Assembly (NCBI GenBank): GCA_013812695.1
Contig: JACCSZ010000088.1
Location: forward strand, 1 to 6,127
DNA from: Gemmatimonadales bacterium
GTDB taxonomy: Bacteria > Gemmatimonadota > Gemmatimonadetes > Gemmatimonadales > GWC2-71-9
Length of the DNA stretch: 6,127 nt
Direction: 5' to 3'
Positions 1 through 6,093 of the stretch are shown piece by piece (position 1 is the first letter of the stretch; each line of letters starts with the position of its first letter). The translations under genes were made by a program, and so were the position numbers. The notes beneath the pieces were generated by a model. That model had not been told where the DNA came from. It saw only the letters and a list, made by a program, of their open reading frames with translations, and searched no databases.

Positions 1-62
1 GAACGGGACAAACGTGGGATGATAGCTGTTTCCTTTCCATCCTTCCGGTTTCGTCTTGCAGG
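1..62. other. Region downstream of tRNA-Leu, no gene seen
   Basis: This stretch lies 3' of the tRNA on the minus strand. It is less GC-rich than the genes and has a pyrimidine-rich run on the plus strand around 29-47. I looked for an intrinsic terminator. The only pairing found is a weak 5-bp match (17-21 with 38-42) with a 16-nt loop and no U-tract, so no terminator is called. The operon or tRNA transcript may end beyond the window. Confidence 0.5.
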
Positions 63-144
63 TGCGAACGGCGGGAGTCGAACCCGCACCCCTTGCGGGA
101 CAGGATCCTAAGTCCTGCGCGTATACCAGTTCCGCCACGTTCGC
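63..144 (-). tRNA. tRNA-Leu (anticodon UAG)
   Basis: Read on the minus strand this folds as a complete class II (long variable arm) tRNA. The acceptor stem GCGAACG at the 5' end pairs with CGTTCGC near the 3' end, followed by discriminator A at 63. The D-arm is built on GCG/CGC. The anticodon stem CAGGA/TCCTG encloses the loop CTTAGGA, so the anticodon is TAG (plus-strand 108-110), which reads the leucine codon CUA and possibly other CUN codons. A variable arm with a CCC/GGG stem and a T-arm (GCGGG, loop TTCGACT, CCCGC) follow. The 3' end continues as CCT, so the terminal CCA is not encoded and must be added enzymatically. It begins 28 nt after the stop of the six-cysteine membrane protein gene, on the same strand, and may be co-transcribed with it. 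No convincing promoter of its own was seen in the short gap. Confidence 0.97.
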
Positions 145-172
145 GAGTGAAGCATGCTATGGTAAGACGATC

Positions 173-991
173 TCAAGCCACCCGCTCCCGTACCCACGCC
201 TGGAACAGCCGCTCGCAGTACGCATCGTTCGACGAGTTCTCGGTCTTGATCCGCCGGCCGTTCACCAGCACGGCGAACGCACAGAACTTGGCGACCGTCG
301 GCTTGCCGTTCGGCCCCATGCACTCGGGCACGGCCTCCTGGTTGACCTCGATCCAGACCGCGCGCCCGGGATTCAGCTGCTGCCACGCGGCGCAGCGTCC
401 CGCCACGTCGGGATCGACCTGCTGGCCGTCCGGCTCGATAACGATGCGAAGCACCTTAGGCGCTGGCGCCCCGGCCCGCTTCGAGCCCGGTGTCGCCGAG
501 TCCGCGCCCCCGGCTGCCCCCGCGGCGCGAGCCGAGGGCCGCACGAACTGCCAAGGCGTGCAGCGCTCGCGCGCCAGGCGGGCGCCTCGAACCGGCGCCG
601 CGCACGAGTAGCCGGTGGCCGTCTCGCCCGGCGCCGGGGCGCGCACTCGAAGCGTGTCGGCTTGCCGGTGACTCGGCGTCATGGTGGCGACCGATTCCTG
701 GCCGTCGCCCAGCCCCACCTCGACACGGACCGAGTCCGGCAGGCCCGCGGCGGTGTCGGCGAGCGCCCAGCTCACGACGACGTCGAGCGAGTCCCCGGCC
801 ACAATGATCTCGGATCGCACGTTGGTCGCCATCATCATCCGGGCCCGGTTGGGCGGCCGGAGCTGGCGCCGGATCACCCACAGCCCGCCCCCAGCCACCC
901 CCAGGATCGCGAGGAGCAGCAGCACCAGCGGCCAGCGCCGCTGCTTCGGCACCTCGACCACCTGCTCCGCGGGCGGCTCCCAGCGCGCCAT
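173..991 (-). CDS. Single-pass membrane protein with six-cysteine extracytoplasmic region, function unknown
   Basis: I do not recognise a named family for this 272-residue protein. A hydrophobic segment at about residues 20-40 (Trp-Pro, then Leu/Val/Ile/Gly-rich) follows a short charged N-terminus and looks like an uncleaved anchor. Residues about 60-150 alternate short hydrophobic strands with polar turns, compatible with a beta-sandwich. An Ala/Gly/Ser/Pro-rich linker (about 152-178) leads to a C-terminal part (about 179-272) with mixed strands and helices. Six cysteines (130, 144, 200, 224, 237, 259) all lie after the anchor, two in the first part and four in the second, which suggests disulfides outside the cytoplasm. 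Against that, the segment right after the anchor is Arg-rich, so the positive-inside rule does not clearly fix topology. The start ATG lies 3 nt after the stop of the M49 gene, with a GGAG (1001-1004) at 9-nt spacing inside that gene, so the two are probably translationally coupled. Confidence 0.85.
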   Translation of the reverse strand: MARWEPPAEQVVEVPKQRRWPLVLLLLAILGVAGGGLWVIRRQLRPPNRARMMMATNVRSEIIVAGDSLDVVVSWALADTAAGLPDSVRVEVGLGDGQESVATMTPSHRQADTLRVRAPAPGETATGYSCAAPVRGARLARERCTPWQFVRPSARAAGAAGGADSATPGSKRAGAPAPKVLRIVIEPDGQQVDPDVAGRCAAWQQLNPGRAVWIEVNQEAVPECMGPNGKPTVAKFCAFAVLVNGRRIKTENSSNDAYCERLFQAWVRERVA

Positions 992-994
992 GCC

Positions 995-2668
995 CTACCG
1001 CTCCAGCCCGAGCACGGCCGGACCCTGCTCGAAGATCACATCCACGGGAATGCCCTTCGTGGTGAGCCGCGCCAGGTCGTTCTGGAGCGTGGGCGAGAGC
1101 GCGGCGCGCTCGGCCATGAACCGCTGCACGCCCTCGTAGTCGCCGTCGCCCTGGAATCGGAGGATTCGGCCAGCGAGCGAATCGACGGCGGCTCGCATGC
1201 CGGCGAAGTCTACCCGGTAGCGGCCGCCGGCCGAGTCGCGCGCGAACGCGCCGTGCTCCTCGAAGTAGGACAACTGCGCCGCGTTGGCGCGGCCGTGCGC
1301 CTGCGTGGCTCCGAAGCGGATCGAGCGCAGGATGCCGGCGAGGAAGGTGACGTAGTGGTCCTCGAGCGTCGTGCCGGTGAGCTCGCGCTGCTCGAGCAGC
1401 CGGGTGACCATGTACAGTCCGAGGACGTCGGCCTTGCCCTCCTCGAGCGCGCTGGCCTGTTCCTTCAGGGCTTCGCGCACCGTCGCCTTGCCGTCGATGG
1501 TCCGCTTGATCCCGAGCCCGTGCGCCACCTCATGGAACATCACGTTGGCGAAGAACGCGTCGAACTTGATGTGCGACTGCTGGTCCTCGGCGATCAACTC
1601 GTCGGCGATCGGGACCAGGATGCGATCGAATTTCGCCCGCATCACGTTCTTGAGCTGGAGCCGGCGGGTGCCTTTCCGGAGCTGGACCTCTTCGTCGTTG
1701 GGCAGGTTGATCGCGATGGTCTTCGATCCGGCGTTGGCGTCGCCGGCGTAGTACAGCGCATCGTAGGCGTTGAGGTCGGAGTCGGACCCGGCGCGCTCCC
1801 GTTTGTAGGCCTCGGGCACCGGCAGCCCCCGCTGCAGCGCGGGGAGCCGGGCGGCGTACCGGGCCAGCCGGGCGCTCCATTCCTTGTCCTTGAGCAGCAC
1901 GTACGCCTCGGCGGCGGCCTTGTACCCGAAGAGCTGATCGATGTAGGTCTCGATCGGGCCGATGACCACGTCGAGCCCGTTCGTCTTCATGTCGAGCCAG
2001 GCGATGTCGCTCGCCCGATAGTCGTCGGTCTCGAGCGCCCGGGCGCGGAGCTCCAGATATTTCCGGAGCCCCGTGTCATCGGCGAGCGCGGCCGCCTCGC
2101 GCAGCTTGGCCGCCGCCTGCCGCATCTGGGCACCGTACACCCGGTGATAGGGCACCGCGCTGAGCGCGCCGGCGCTGTCGCGGCGGACCACCGTGTAGCT
2201 CGAGCGGAGTGCCCGCCCGGCTGCCGGCGAGGCCGCGGCCGCCCGCTCGAACTCCGCCTTGGTCATGTCGGCGGGGTAGAGCTCCGCGCCCGGCGGCCGG
2301 TCACCCACGCCCGGCACGAACGCACGGTCGCCATCGAGCCGGTCCCACGGCCCGTAGTTGATCTCCACGAATCGGCGCGACGGTCCGTCCCCGAGCGCGG
2401 CGGCGAGCGAGTCGCGGGCGTGATAGAACTGCTGCCGATAGATGGTGTCCATCGGGGCCGCGGCATCGATCAGGAGCGGGAGCATGCGGCGCTCCCGCTC
2501 GGTCAAACCGCTCAGATCGGCGGTCAGTCGGACCGGCGTATACTGCCCGACCTTGGCGGCGAGCGGGGACGCCTCCGATTCCGCGGCGGGAGCCTCGGCG
2601 CGCCCCTCGCACCCCAGCGCACCGCTCGCGAGCACCGCGCTGATCACCCAGATGCTCCACCGACCCAT
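995..2668 (-). CDS. Dipeptidyl-peptidase III-like (M49) zinc metallopeptidase, predicted lipoprotein
   Basis: The product has 557 residues and most likely removes dipeptides from, or otherwise degrades, short peptides. The family signature is clear. GPIETYID at residues 237-244, in a context Asn-Gly-Leu-Asp upstream and Phe-Gly-Tyr-Lys downstream, matches the conserved core of M49 proteins. The zinc motif is HEVAHG (His379, Glu380, His383) and the third-ligand motif is EEGKAD (409-414, ligand probably Glu410). Classical M49 enzymes have the longer HEXXXH motif and EECRAE; the five-residue HEXXH form is known from some bacterial members, such as that of Caldithrix. The N-terminus has a hydrophobic stretch (5-19) ending at Cys20 in the context ALGC, a plausible though imperfect lipobox (Ala at -3), so the enzyme is probably lipid-anchored on the periplasmic side. 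Start ATG has a GGGGGA (2674-2679) 5 nt upstream. It follows the DUF6494-like gene by 33 nt. Peptide specificity cannot be read from sequence. Confidence 0.9.
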   Translation of the reverse strand: MGRWSIWVISAVLASGALGCEGRAEAPAAESEASPLAAKVGQYTPVRLTADLSGLTERERRMLPLLIDAAAPMDTIYRQQFYHARDSLAAALGDGPSRRFVEINYGPWDRLDGDRAFVPGVGDRPPGAELYPADMTKAEFERAAAASPAAGRALRSSYTVVRRDSAGALSAVPYHRVYGAQMRQAAAKLREAAALADDTGLRKYLELRARALETDDYRASDIAWLDMKTNGLDVVIGPIETYIDQLFGYKAAAEAYVLLKDKEWSARLARYAARLPALQRGLPVPEAYKRERAGSDSDLNAYDALYYAGDANAGSKTIAINLPNDEEVQLRKGTRRLQLKNVMRAKFDRILVPIADELIAEDQQSHIKFDAFFANVMFHEVAHGLGIKRTIDGKATVREALKEQASALEEGKADVLGLYMVTRLLEQRELTGTTLEDHYVTFLAGILRSIRFGATQAHGRANAAQLSYFEEHGAFARDSAGGRYRVDFAGMRAAVDSLAGRILRFQGDGDYEGVQRFMAERAALSPTLQNDLARLTTKGIPVDVIFEQGPAVLGLER

Positions 2669-2701
2669 GCCGGTCCCCCGGTTCTCAGGAGTCGCCTGCC
2701 G

Positions 2702-2908
2702 TCAGTTCAGCTCGATCCGGCCCTCGACCACGATCTCGGCCGGCAGACCGTCGACCACCATGGTGGCCCGGGCCTGCAGGGCATCCCGGCCGGCCAGCGC
2801 GCCCGACGAGCGCGCCGCGTCCACCGCCTTCTCGATCTCGCGCTGGGCGGTCACCCCGAATTGCTTCAGGATCTTGCGCAGCGAAAGGTTGAACCGTTCC
2901 TCGTCCAT
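2702..2908 (-). CDS. DUF6494-like small conserved protein
   Basis: This 68-residue protein resembles, from memory, the DUF6494 family of small bacterial proteins. Matching features are an N-terminus of the pattern M-D/N-E-x-x-F-N-x-S-x-R-K, then a Lys-x-x-Gly-Val-Thr-x-Gln-Arg-Glu-Ile-Glu-Lys-Ala-Val stretch (residues 15-29), and a C-terminal half with short strands (about 46-67) ending in a Glu-Gly-x-Ile-Glu-Leu motif. The family has no established function that I know of. There is no signal peptide, membrane segment or cysteine, so it is probably cytoplasmic, with a helical N-terminal half and a beta-strand C-terminal half. The start is supported by GAGG (2915-2918) at 6-nt spacing. It lies 24 nt after the 89-residue gene and 33 nt before the M49 gene, so it is inside the operon. 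Length matches the family as I remember it, so it appears intact. Confidence 0.88.
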   Translation of the reverse strand: MDEERFNLSLRKILKQFGVTAQREIEKAVDAARSSGALAGRDALQARATMVVDGLPAEIVVEGRIELN

Positions 2909-2932
2909 ATATGGCCTCGGGGGAAACTACAG

Positions 2933-3202
2933 TCAGCGGCCTTCCAGGTCACGCTCGCCGGGCACCTGGCGCCCGGCGCGCCCCTCGCCCGGATGGGTCT
3001 TGGCCTCGAGGTAGCGCTCCCCTTTGAGGCGGATGAAGGTGACGAAGCGCTCGTACTCTTCCTCGGAGCAGGCGTCGGCGATGCCGGGGACCAGCCCCTT
3101 CACCAGCGTGATCCGTTCCTCGAGCGCGAGCGTGGCCGCCTGATCGATCAGAGACCGGATCACGGGGTGGTTCATCCAGTCGGTTTCGCGGCTCGTCGTC
3201 AT
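2933..3202 (-). CDS. Small hypothetical protein, 89 residues
   Basis: I do not recognise this protein. It is probably a soluble helical cytoplasmic protein. Residues about 11-62 show amphipathic helices rich in Glu, Leu, Ile and Arg, with an EERITLVKGLVPGI segment (28-41) followed by SEEEYERFVTFIRLKGERYL (46-65). The last 25 residues are polar, rich in Gly, Arg and Glu, and likely disordered. There is one cysteine (Cys45), no signal peptide and no membrane segment. The case that it is real rests on an excellent AGGAG Shine-Dalgarno (3209-3213) 6 nt before the ATG, overlapping the stop codon of the upstream HAD-deaminase gene. A 9-nt gap to that gene and a 24-nt gap to the DUF6494-like gene add support. 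The protein may be lineage-restricted. Confidence 0.8.
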   Translation of the reverse strand: MTTSRETDWMNHPVIRSLIDQAATLALEERITLVKGLVPGIADACSEEEYERFVTFIRLKGERYLEAKTHPGEGRAGRQVPGERDLEGR

Positions 3203-3208
3203 GGATGA

Positions 3209-3213
3209 CTCCT
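3209..3213 (-). promoter_or_regulatory. Shine-Dalgarno overlapping the upstream stop codon
   Basis: AGGAG on the minus strand shares its first bases with the TAG stop of the HAD-deaminase gene (3212-3214) and sits 6 nt before the ATG of the 89-residue protein. A ribosome terminating on the fusion gene would be placed at the next start, so this is likely a translational coupling site. It also fixes the start of the small gene. Confidence 0.75.
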
Positions 3214-4399
3214 AGTCGGTGAGCGCGAGCAACTGCTCGACGAACGGGCGCTGGCTCGGGTTGCCGTTGACCCGAAGCCACTCGTGAAAGAGCGCGCGGC
3301 ACTCGTCGGCCAGCACGCCGCCGACCACGCGGGGAAGCTGCGAGTCGGGACTCTCCGGCGGACGGACCCGGGTGGTGCCGCTGTCGGCCGGCGCGGGAAG
3401 CCCGTAGACGATCGTATCCACGGCGGCTTCCATCGCCGCCCCGGTGCACATCACGCACGGCTCCAGAGTGGAGACGAGCACCACGTCGCGGGCGTCCTCC
3501 GGTATCCGTCCGGCCGCGTCGCGAAAGGCGACCATCTCCGCGTGCGACGTCCGATCCCGCGTGCTCCGCAGCGCGTTCCAGCCGCGCGCCACCACGGTCC
3601 CGTCGCCCCGCGCGATGACCGAGCCGATCGGCACCTCGCCGCGCGCCAGCCCTTCGCGCGCGGCGGCGAGCGCTTCGCGCATCAGCCGCTCGGCCCACGG
3701 CCGGTCGAGCCGCCCCGGACCCGGCGACGCGAGCTCGAGCGCCAGATCCAGCTCGTCCACGAGATGTCCGGTGTCCCGCCAGACCGAGCGCATCCCCGCG
3801 GCCATCAGTTCCTCGGCAGAGGAGCCGCCGCTCAGGAGGCCGAGGCAGACCACGCCCGCGCGCCGAGAGGCCTGGCCGTCGTAGACCGTATCGCCGACCA
3901 TGGCGCACTGGGTCGGATCGATCCCGAGCGCGTCTACCGCGGCCTCGATCAGGTCGGGGGAGGGCTTGCTCGAGGCGGCGTCGGACCGGGTCACGACTTC
4001 GTCCGCCAGCTCGCGGAGATCGAGGCCAGCGCTCCGGAGCGTGGCGTCGAGGTGCCGGTCGTCGCTGGAGGTGGCGAGGCAGGTGCGAATCCGGCGCTGG
4101 CGCAGGGCGGAGAACAGCTCGGGTACGCCGGGAAAGACCGTGAAGCGCTCATGCGCGGCGATTTCCAGAAAAGCCGCCTTCTGGGTCTCGCTCAGCCCCT
4201 CACGTTCCCGCCGGCCGGTGTGCGGCCCCAGGACGGCCGGCACCAGGTGATCTCCCCCCTTGCCGACTTCGAGCGCGATGCGGTCGGCCGGAATACGGTA
4301 GCCGCCGGCCGCGAACGCGCGGACCCAGGCTTCCACATGCCACGCATTGGTGTCGACCAGCGTCCCGTCGACATCGAGGATGACACCGTCCAGCGCCAT
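3212..4399 (-). CDS. HAD-family phosphatase fused to TadA-like nucleoside deaminase
   Basis: One continuous 395-residue frame encodes two enzymes. Residues 1-225 form a HAD superfamily subfamily-IA hydrolase of the phosphoglycolate phosphatase/beta-phosphoglucomutase type. It has motif I DVDGT (Asp9, Asp11), a cap region (about 15-90), motif II in ATSSDD (109-114), motif III Lys145 in SSKPSPD, and motif IV GDTVYD (Asp170, Asp174). Residues about 235-395 form a zinc-dependent cytidine-deaminase-fold domain. HAE (His286, Glu288) supplies a zinc ligand and the proton-shuttling Glu, and TLEPCVMC (Cys315, Cys318) supplies the other ligands. GWN (273-275) and GVLADEC (361-367) are strongly TadA-like. 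Both active sites look intact. The substrate is unknown; free nucleotides or bases, or tRNA adenosine, are all possible. The frame is open upstream into htrA, but Met1 at 4399 is chosen because motif I starts eight residues later; only a weak AGG precedes it. The htrA stop lies 23 nt upstream. Confidence 0.9.
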   Translation of the reverse strand: MALDGVILDVDGTLVDTNAWHVEAWVRAFAAGGYRIPADRIALEVGKGGDHLVPAVLGPHTGRREREGLSETQKAAFLEIAAHERFTVFPGVPELFSALRQRRIRTCLATSSDDRHLDATLRSAGLDLRELADEVVTRSDAASSKPSPDLIEAAVDALGIDPTQCAMVGDTVYDGQASRRAGVVCLGLLSGGSSAEELMAAGMRSVWRDTGHLVDELDLALELASPGPGRLDRPWAERLMREALAAAREGLARGEVPIGSVIARGDGTVVARGWNALRSTRDRTSHAEMVAFRDAAGRIPEDARDVVLVSTLEPCVMCTGAAMEAAVDTIVYGLPAPADSGTTRVRPPESPDSQLPRVVGGVLADECRALFHEWLRVNGNPSQRPFVEQLLALTD

Positions 4400-4422
4400 G
4401 CAGGCAACCTGGTCCGGCGGGG

Positions 4423-6006
4423 CTATTTCCCCTCGCCCAGCCGGATGCGCTCGACGCGCCGGCCCTGCGCGCGCGGGTTGAACACCCGGAGGGTGACGAT
4501 GCTGCCGGGCTTTTCGCTCTGGAGCGCCTTCCGGAGATCGGCCTCCGAGCGGACCGGCTTGCCCTCGACCGACAGAATGATGTCGGGCCCCCCGCGCTGC
4601 GGATCGTGAAACAGCACCTCCCACGCCGGCCCGCCCGGGCTCACATCGGTGACGATGAGGCCCCGCGCGTCCGCCGGGAGCTGCAGCTGCTGGGCCAGCT
4701 CGGCGGAGACCGGCTCCACGCTGATGCCGAGCCGGTTCATGACGGCCCCGGCCGGCGACCTGGCGCGATCCGCGCCGCCTTGCTCGTCCGCCGCGGCCAC
4801 TTCGGGCGAGTCATTGAGCGGCTGCAGCTTGACGTTGACGGTCTTGCGCACGCCGCCCTTCCGCGCCACCTCGACCTTGACCACGTCGCCCGGACGCCGG
4901 AAGCCGATCACCTGCTGTAGCTGGCCGACATACTCGACCGGCTTCCCGTCCACGGCCACGATGATGTCGCCGGCCTCGATACCGGCGGCCTTGGCCGGCG
5001 AGTCCTCGCTCGGGATGTCCTTCACTACTACGCCCCGGATCTCGGGAAGGCCCACGTACGCCGCGTCGTTGAGATCGACGTTGTCGATCGCCACGCCGAG
5101 CGCCGCGCGGTGCACCCGCCCGTCCTGGATCAGCTGGTTCATGACCGTGCGGGCCAGGTTGATCGGGATGGCGAAGCCGTAGCCGGAGTAGAACCCCGTT
5201 TCGCTGGCGATCGCCGAATTGATGCCGATGACCTCGCCGCGGACGCTCACGAGCGGGCCACCCGAATTGCCGGGATTGATAGCGGCGTCGGTCTGGATGA
5301 AGTCCTGGATGCTGCCCTGGCCGCGGCCGGGGAGCCCGTTCAGCGCGCGGCCCTTGGCGCTCACGATGCCGGAGGTGACGGTGAACGTGAGGCCTTCACC
5401 GAGTGGGTTCCCGATGGCCAGCACCCATTCGCCCACGCGCGAGTCGTCGCTGTTGCCGAGCGCCACGGGAGGCAGGGACCGGGCGTCGATCTTGAGCACC
5501 GCCACGTCGGTATTCGGATCGGTGCCGATGACCTTGGCTTGGAACTCCCGCCGGTCGAGCAGCCGGACCGTCACGTGCTCGGCGCCCTCGACGACGTGGT
5601 TGTTGGTCAGGATATAGCCGTCGGCGGAGATGATGAACCCCGAACCGCTGCCCTGCTCGACGTCGGGCTGCTGGCGGAAGCGGGGCGAGAAGAACCGCTC
5701 CATGCCGGGTGGGACGCGAGGCTGCTGCTGTTGGGCCGTGCTCTCCGTCCGCCGGGAGCGGATGTACACCACACTGGGCTTCACGTGCTCCGCGACGGCC
5801 GCGAAGGCTTCGCTCAAGTCCTGCAGCGGCCGGGCCGCCGGGATCGAGGGGGCCGGCACCTGGGCGATGGCCGATGCCTGCCGCCCCTGCTCCTGAGCGG
5901 AGCTCCGGTTCGGCAGATCGAGCAGCCCGGCGAACAGGAGCCCGAGCGCGAACGCCAAGGCCACCAGGCCACCAAACTTGAGCCAGTTCAACGATCGTGC
6001 GGACAT
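4423..6006 (-). CDS. htrA: HtrA/Do-type periplasmic serine protease with two PDZ domains
   Basis: This 527-residue protein is a DegP/DegQ-type protease and chaperone that degrades or holds misfolded proteins in the periplasm. A hydrophobic segment (about 11-30) is followed by RSSAQEQ, so it is either a signal peptide cleaved after Ala37 or an uncleaved anchor. A Gln/Pro-rich stretch (91-114) precedes the trypsin-like domain. The catalytic triad is His137 in TNNHVV, Asp167 in NTDVAV and Ser248 in GNSGGP, and all three are present. PDZ1 covers about 300-395, with AGIEAGDIIVAVDGKPV (341-357). PDZ2 covers about 420-525, where the usual Gly-Asp-Ile-Ile turn is replaced by GGPDIILSVEGKPV (472-485) after an FHDPQR insert. 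Length is in the usual range for two-PDZ members. Start ATG has AAGGA (6014-6018) at 7-nt spacing. It is the first gene of the minus-strand block. Whether it is DegP-, DegQ- or MucD-like cannot be decided from this. Confidence 0.97.
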   Translation of the reverse strand: MSARSLNWLKFGGLVALAFALGLLFAGLLDLPNRSSAQEQGRQASAIAQVPAPSIPAARPLQDLSEAFAAVAEHVKPSVVYIRSRRTESTAQQQQPRVPPGMERFFSPRFRQQPDVEQGSGSGFIISADGYILTNNHVVEGAEHVTVRLLDRREFQAKVIGTDPNTDVAVLKIDARSLPPVALGNSDDSRVGEWVLAIGNPLGEGLTFTVTSGIVSAKGRALNGLPGRGQGSIQDFIQTDAAINPGNSGGPLVSVRGEVIGINSAIASETGFYSGYGFAIPINLARTVMNQLIQDGRVHRAALGVAIDNVDLNDAAYVGLPEIRGVVVKDIPSEDSPAKAAGIEAGDIIVAVDGKPVEYVGQLQQVIGFRRPGDVVKVEVARKGGVRKTVNVKLQPLNDSPEVAAADEQGGADRARSPAGAVMNRLGISVEPVSAELAQQLQLPADARGLIVTDVSPGGPAWEVLFHDPQRGGPDIILSVEGKPVRSEADLRKALQSEKPGSIVTLRVFNPRAQGRRVERIRLGEGK

Positions 6007-6093
6007 CGAACGTTCCTTCGGGAAAGCGTGGTGATCGTCCTGCGGCGTGCCTGCTGAATAGTAGCTAGATAGTCGGATGGGAGTCTCCCCGTC
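6007..6093 (-). promoter_or_regulatory. Leader and probable promoter region of the htrA operon
   Basis: This 87-nt region before htrA holds the most AT-rich stretch of the window (about 6055-6078), as expected upstream of an operon. On the minus strand TACTAT (6058-6063) is a possible -10 hexamer that would give a leader of about 45 nt, but no good -35 lies at the proper distance. I see no clear extracytoplasmic-stress (sigma-E type) promoter either. A short palindrome, GGGAG-T-CTCCC (6079-6089), lies just upstream and could be an operator. The presence of a promoter is inferred mainly from position. Confidence 0.35.

Noticed and set aside
1..62. Intrinsic terminator after the tRNA
   Set aside because: The only inverted match is 5 bp with a 16-nt loop and no U-tract.
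56..3208. A plus-strand open frame of 1050 codons
   Set aside because: It runs antisense through the tRNA, the six-cysteine protein, the M49 gene and two small genes. Its translation is Arg/Gly/Pro/His-rich with no domain. GC-rich third positions on the minus strand explain the lack of stops.
3212..3682. A separate deaminase gene starting at the internal ATG at 3682
   Set aside because: The Met corresponds to a common residue in the first helix of TadA-like proteins, the frame is continuous with the HAD domain, and the upstream GAGCGG is too close and weak to call an independent start.
3212..4399. Riboflavin pathway assignment (RibD-type deaminase plus HAD phosphatase)
   Set aside because: The deaminase has the short PCxxC motif of TadA-like proteins, not the longer spacing of RibD, and there is no reductase domain.
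3284..4609. A plus-strand open frame of 441 codons opposite the HAD-deaminase gene
   Set aside because: It is a shadow of a gene with complete catalytic motifs on the other strand; the translation shows no recognisable fold.
4400..4624. N-terminal extension of the HAD-deaminase frame into htrA
   Set aside because: The 75 extra residues are low-complexity Arg/Ala/Gly/Pro from htrA coding sequence in another frame, and the HAD domain begins directly at the Met at 4399.
5110..6057. A plus-strand open frame of 315 codons opposite htrA
   Set aside because: It is a shadow of the HtrA protease domain, which has an intact triad on the minus strand.
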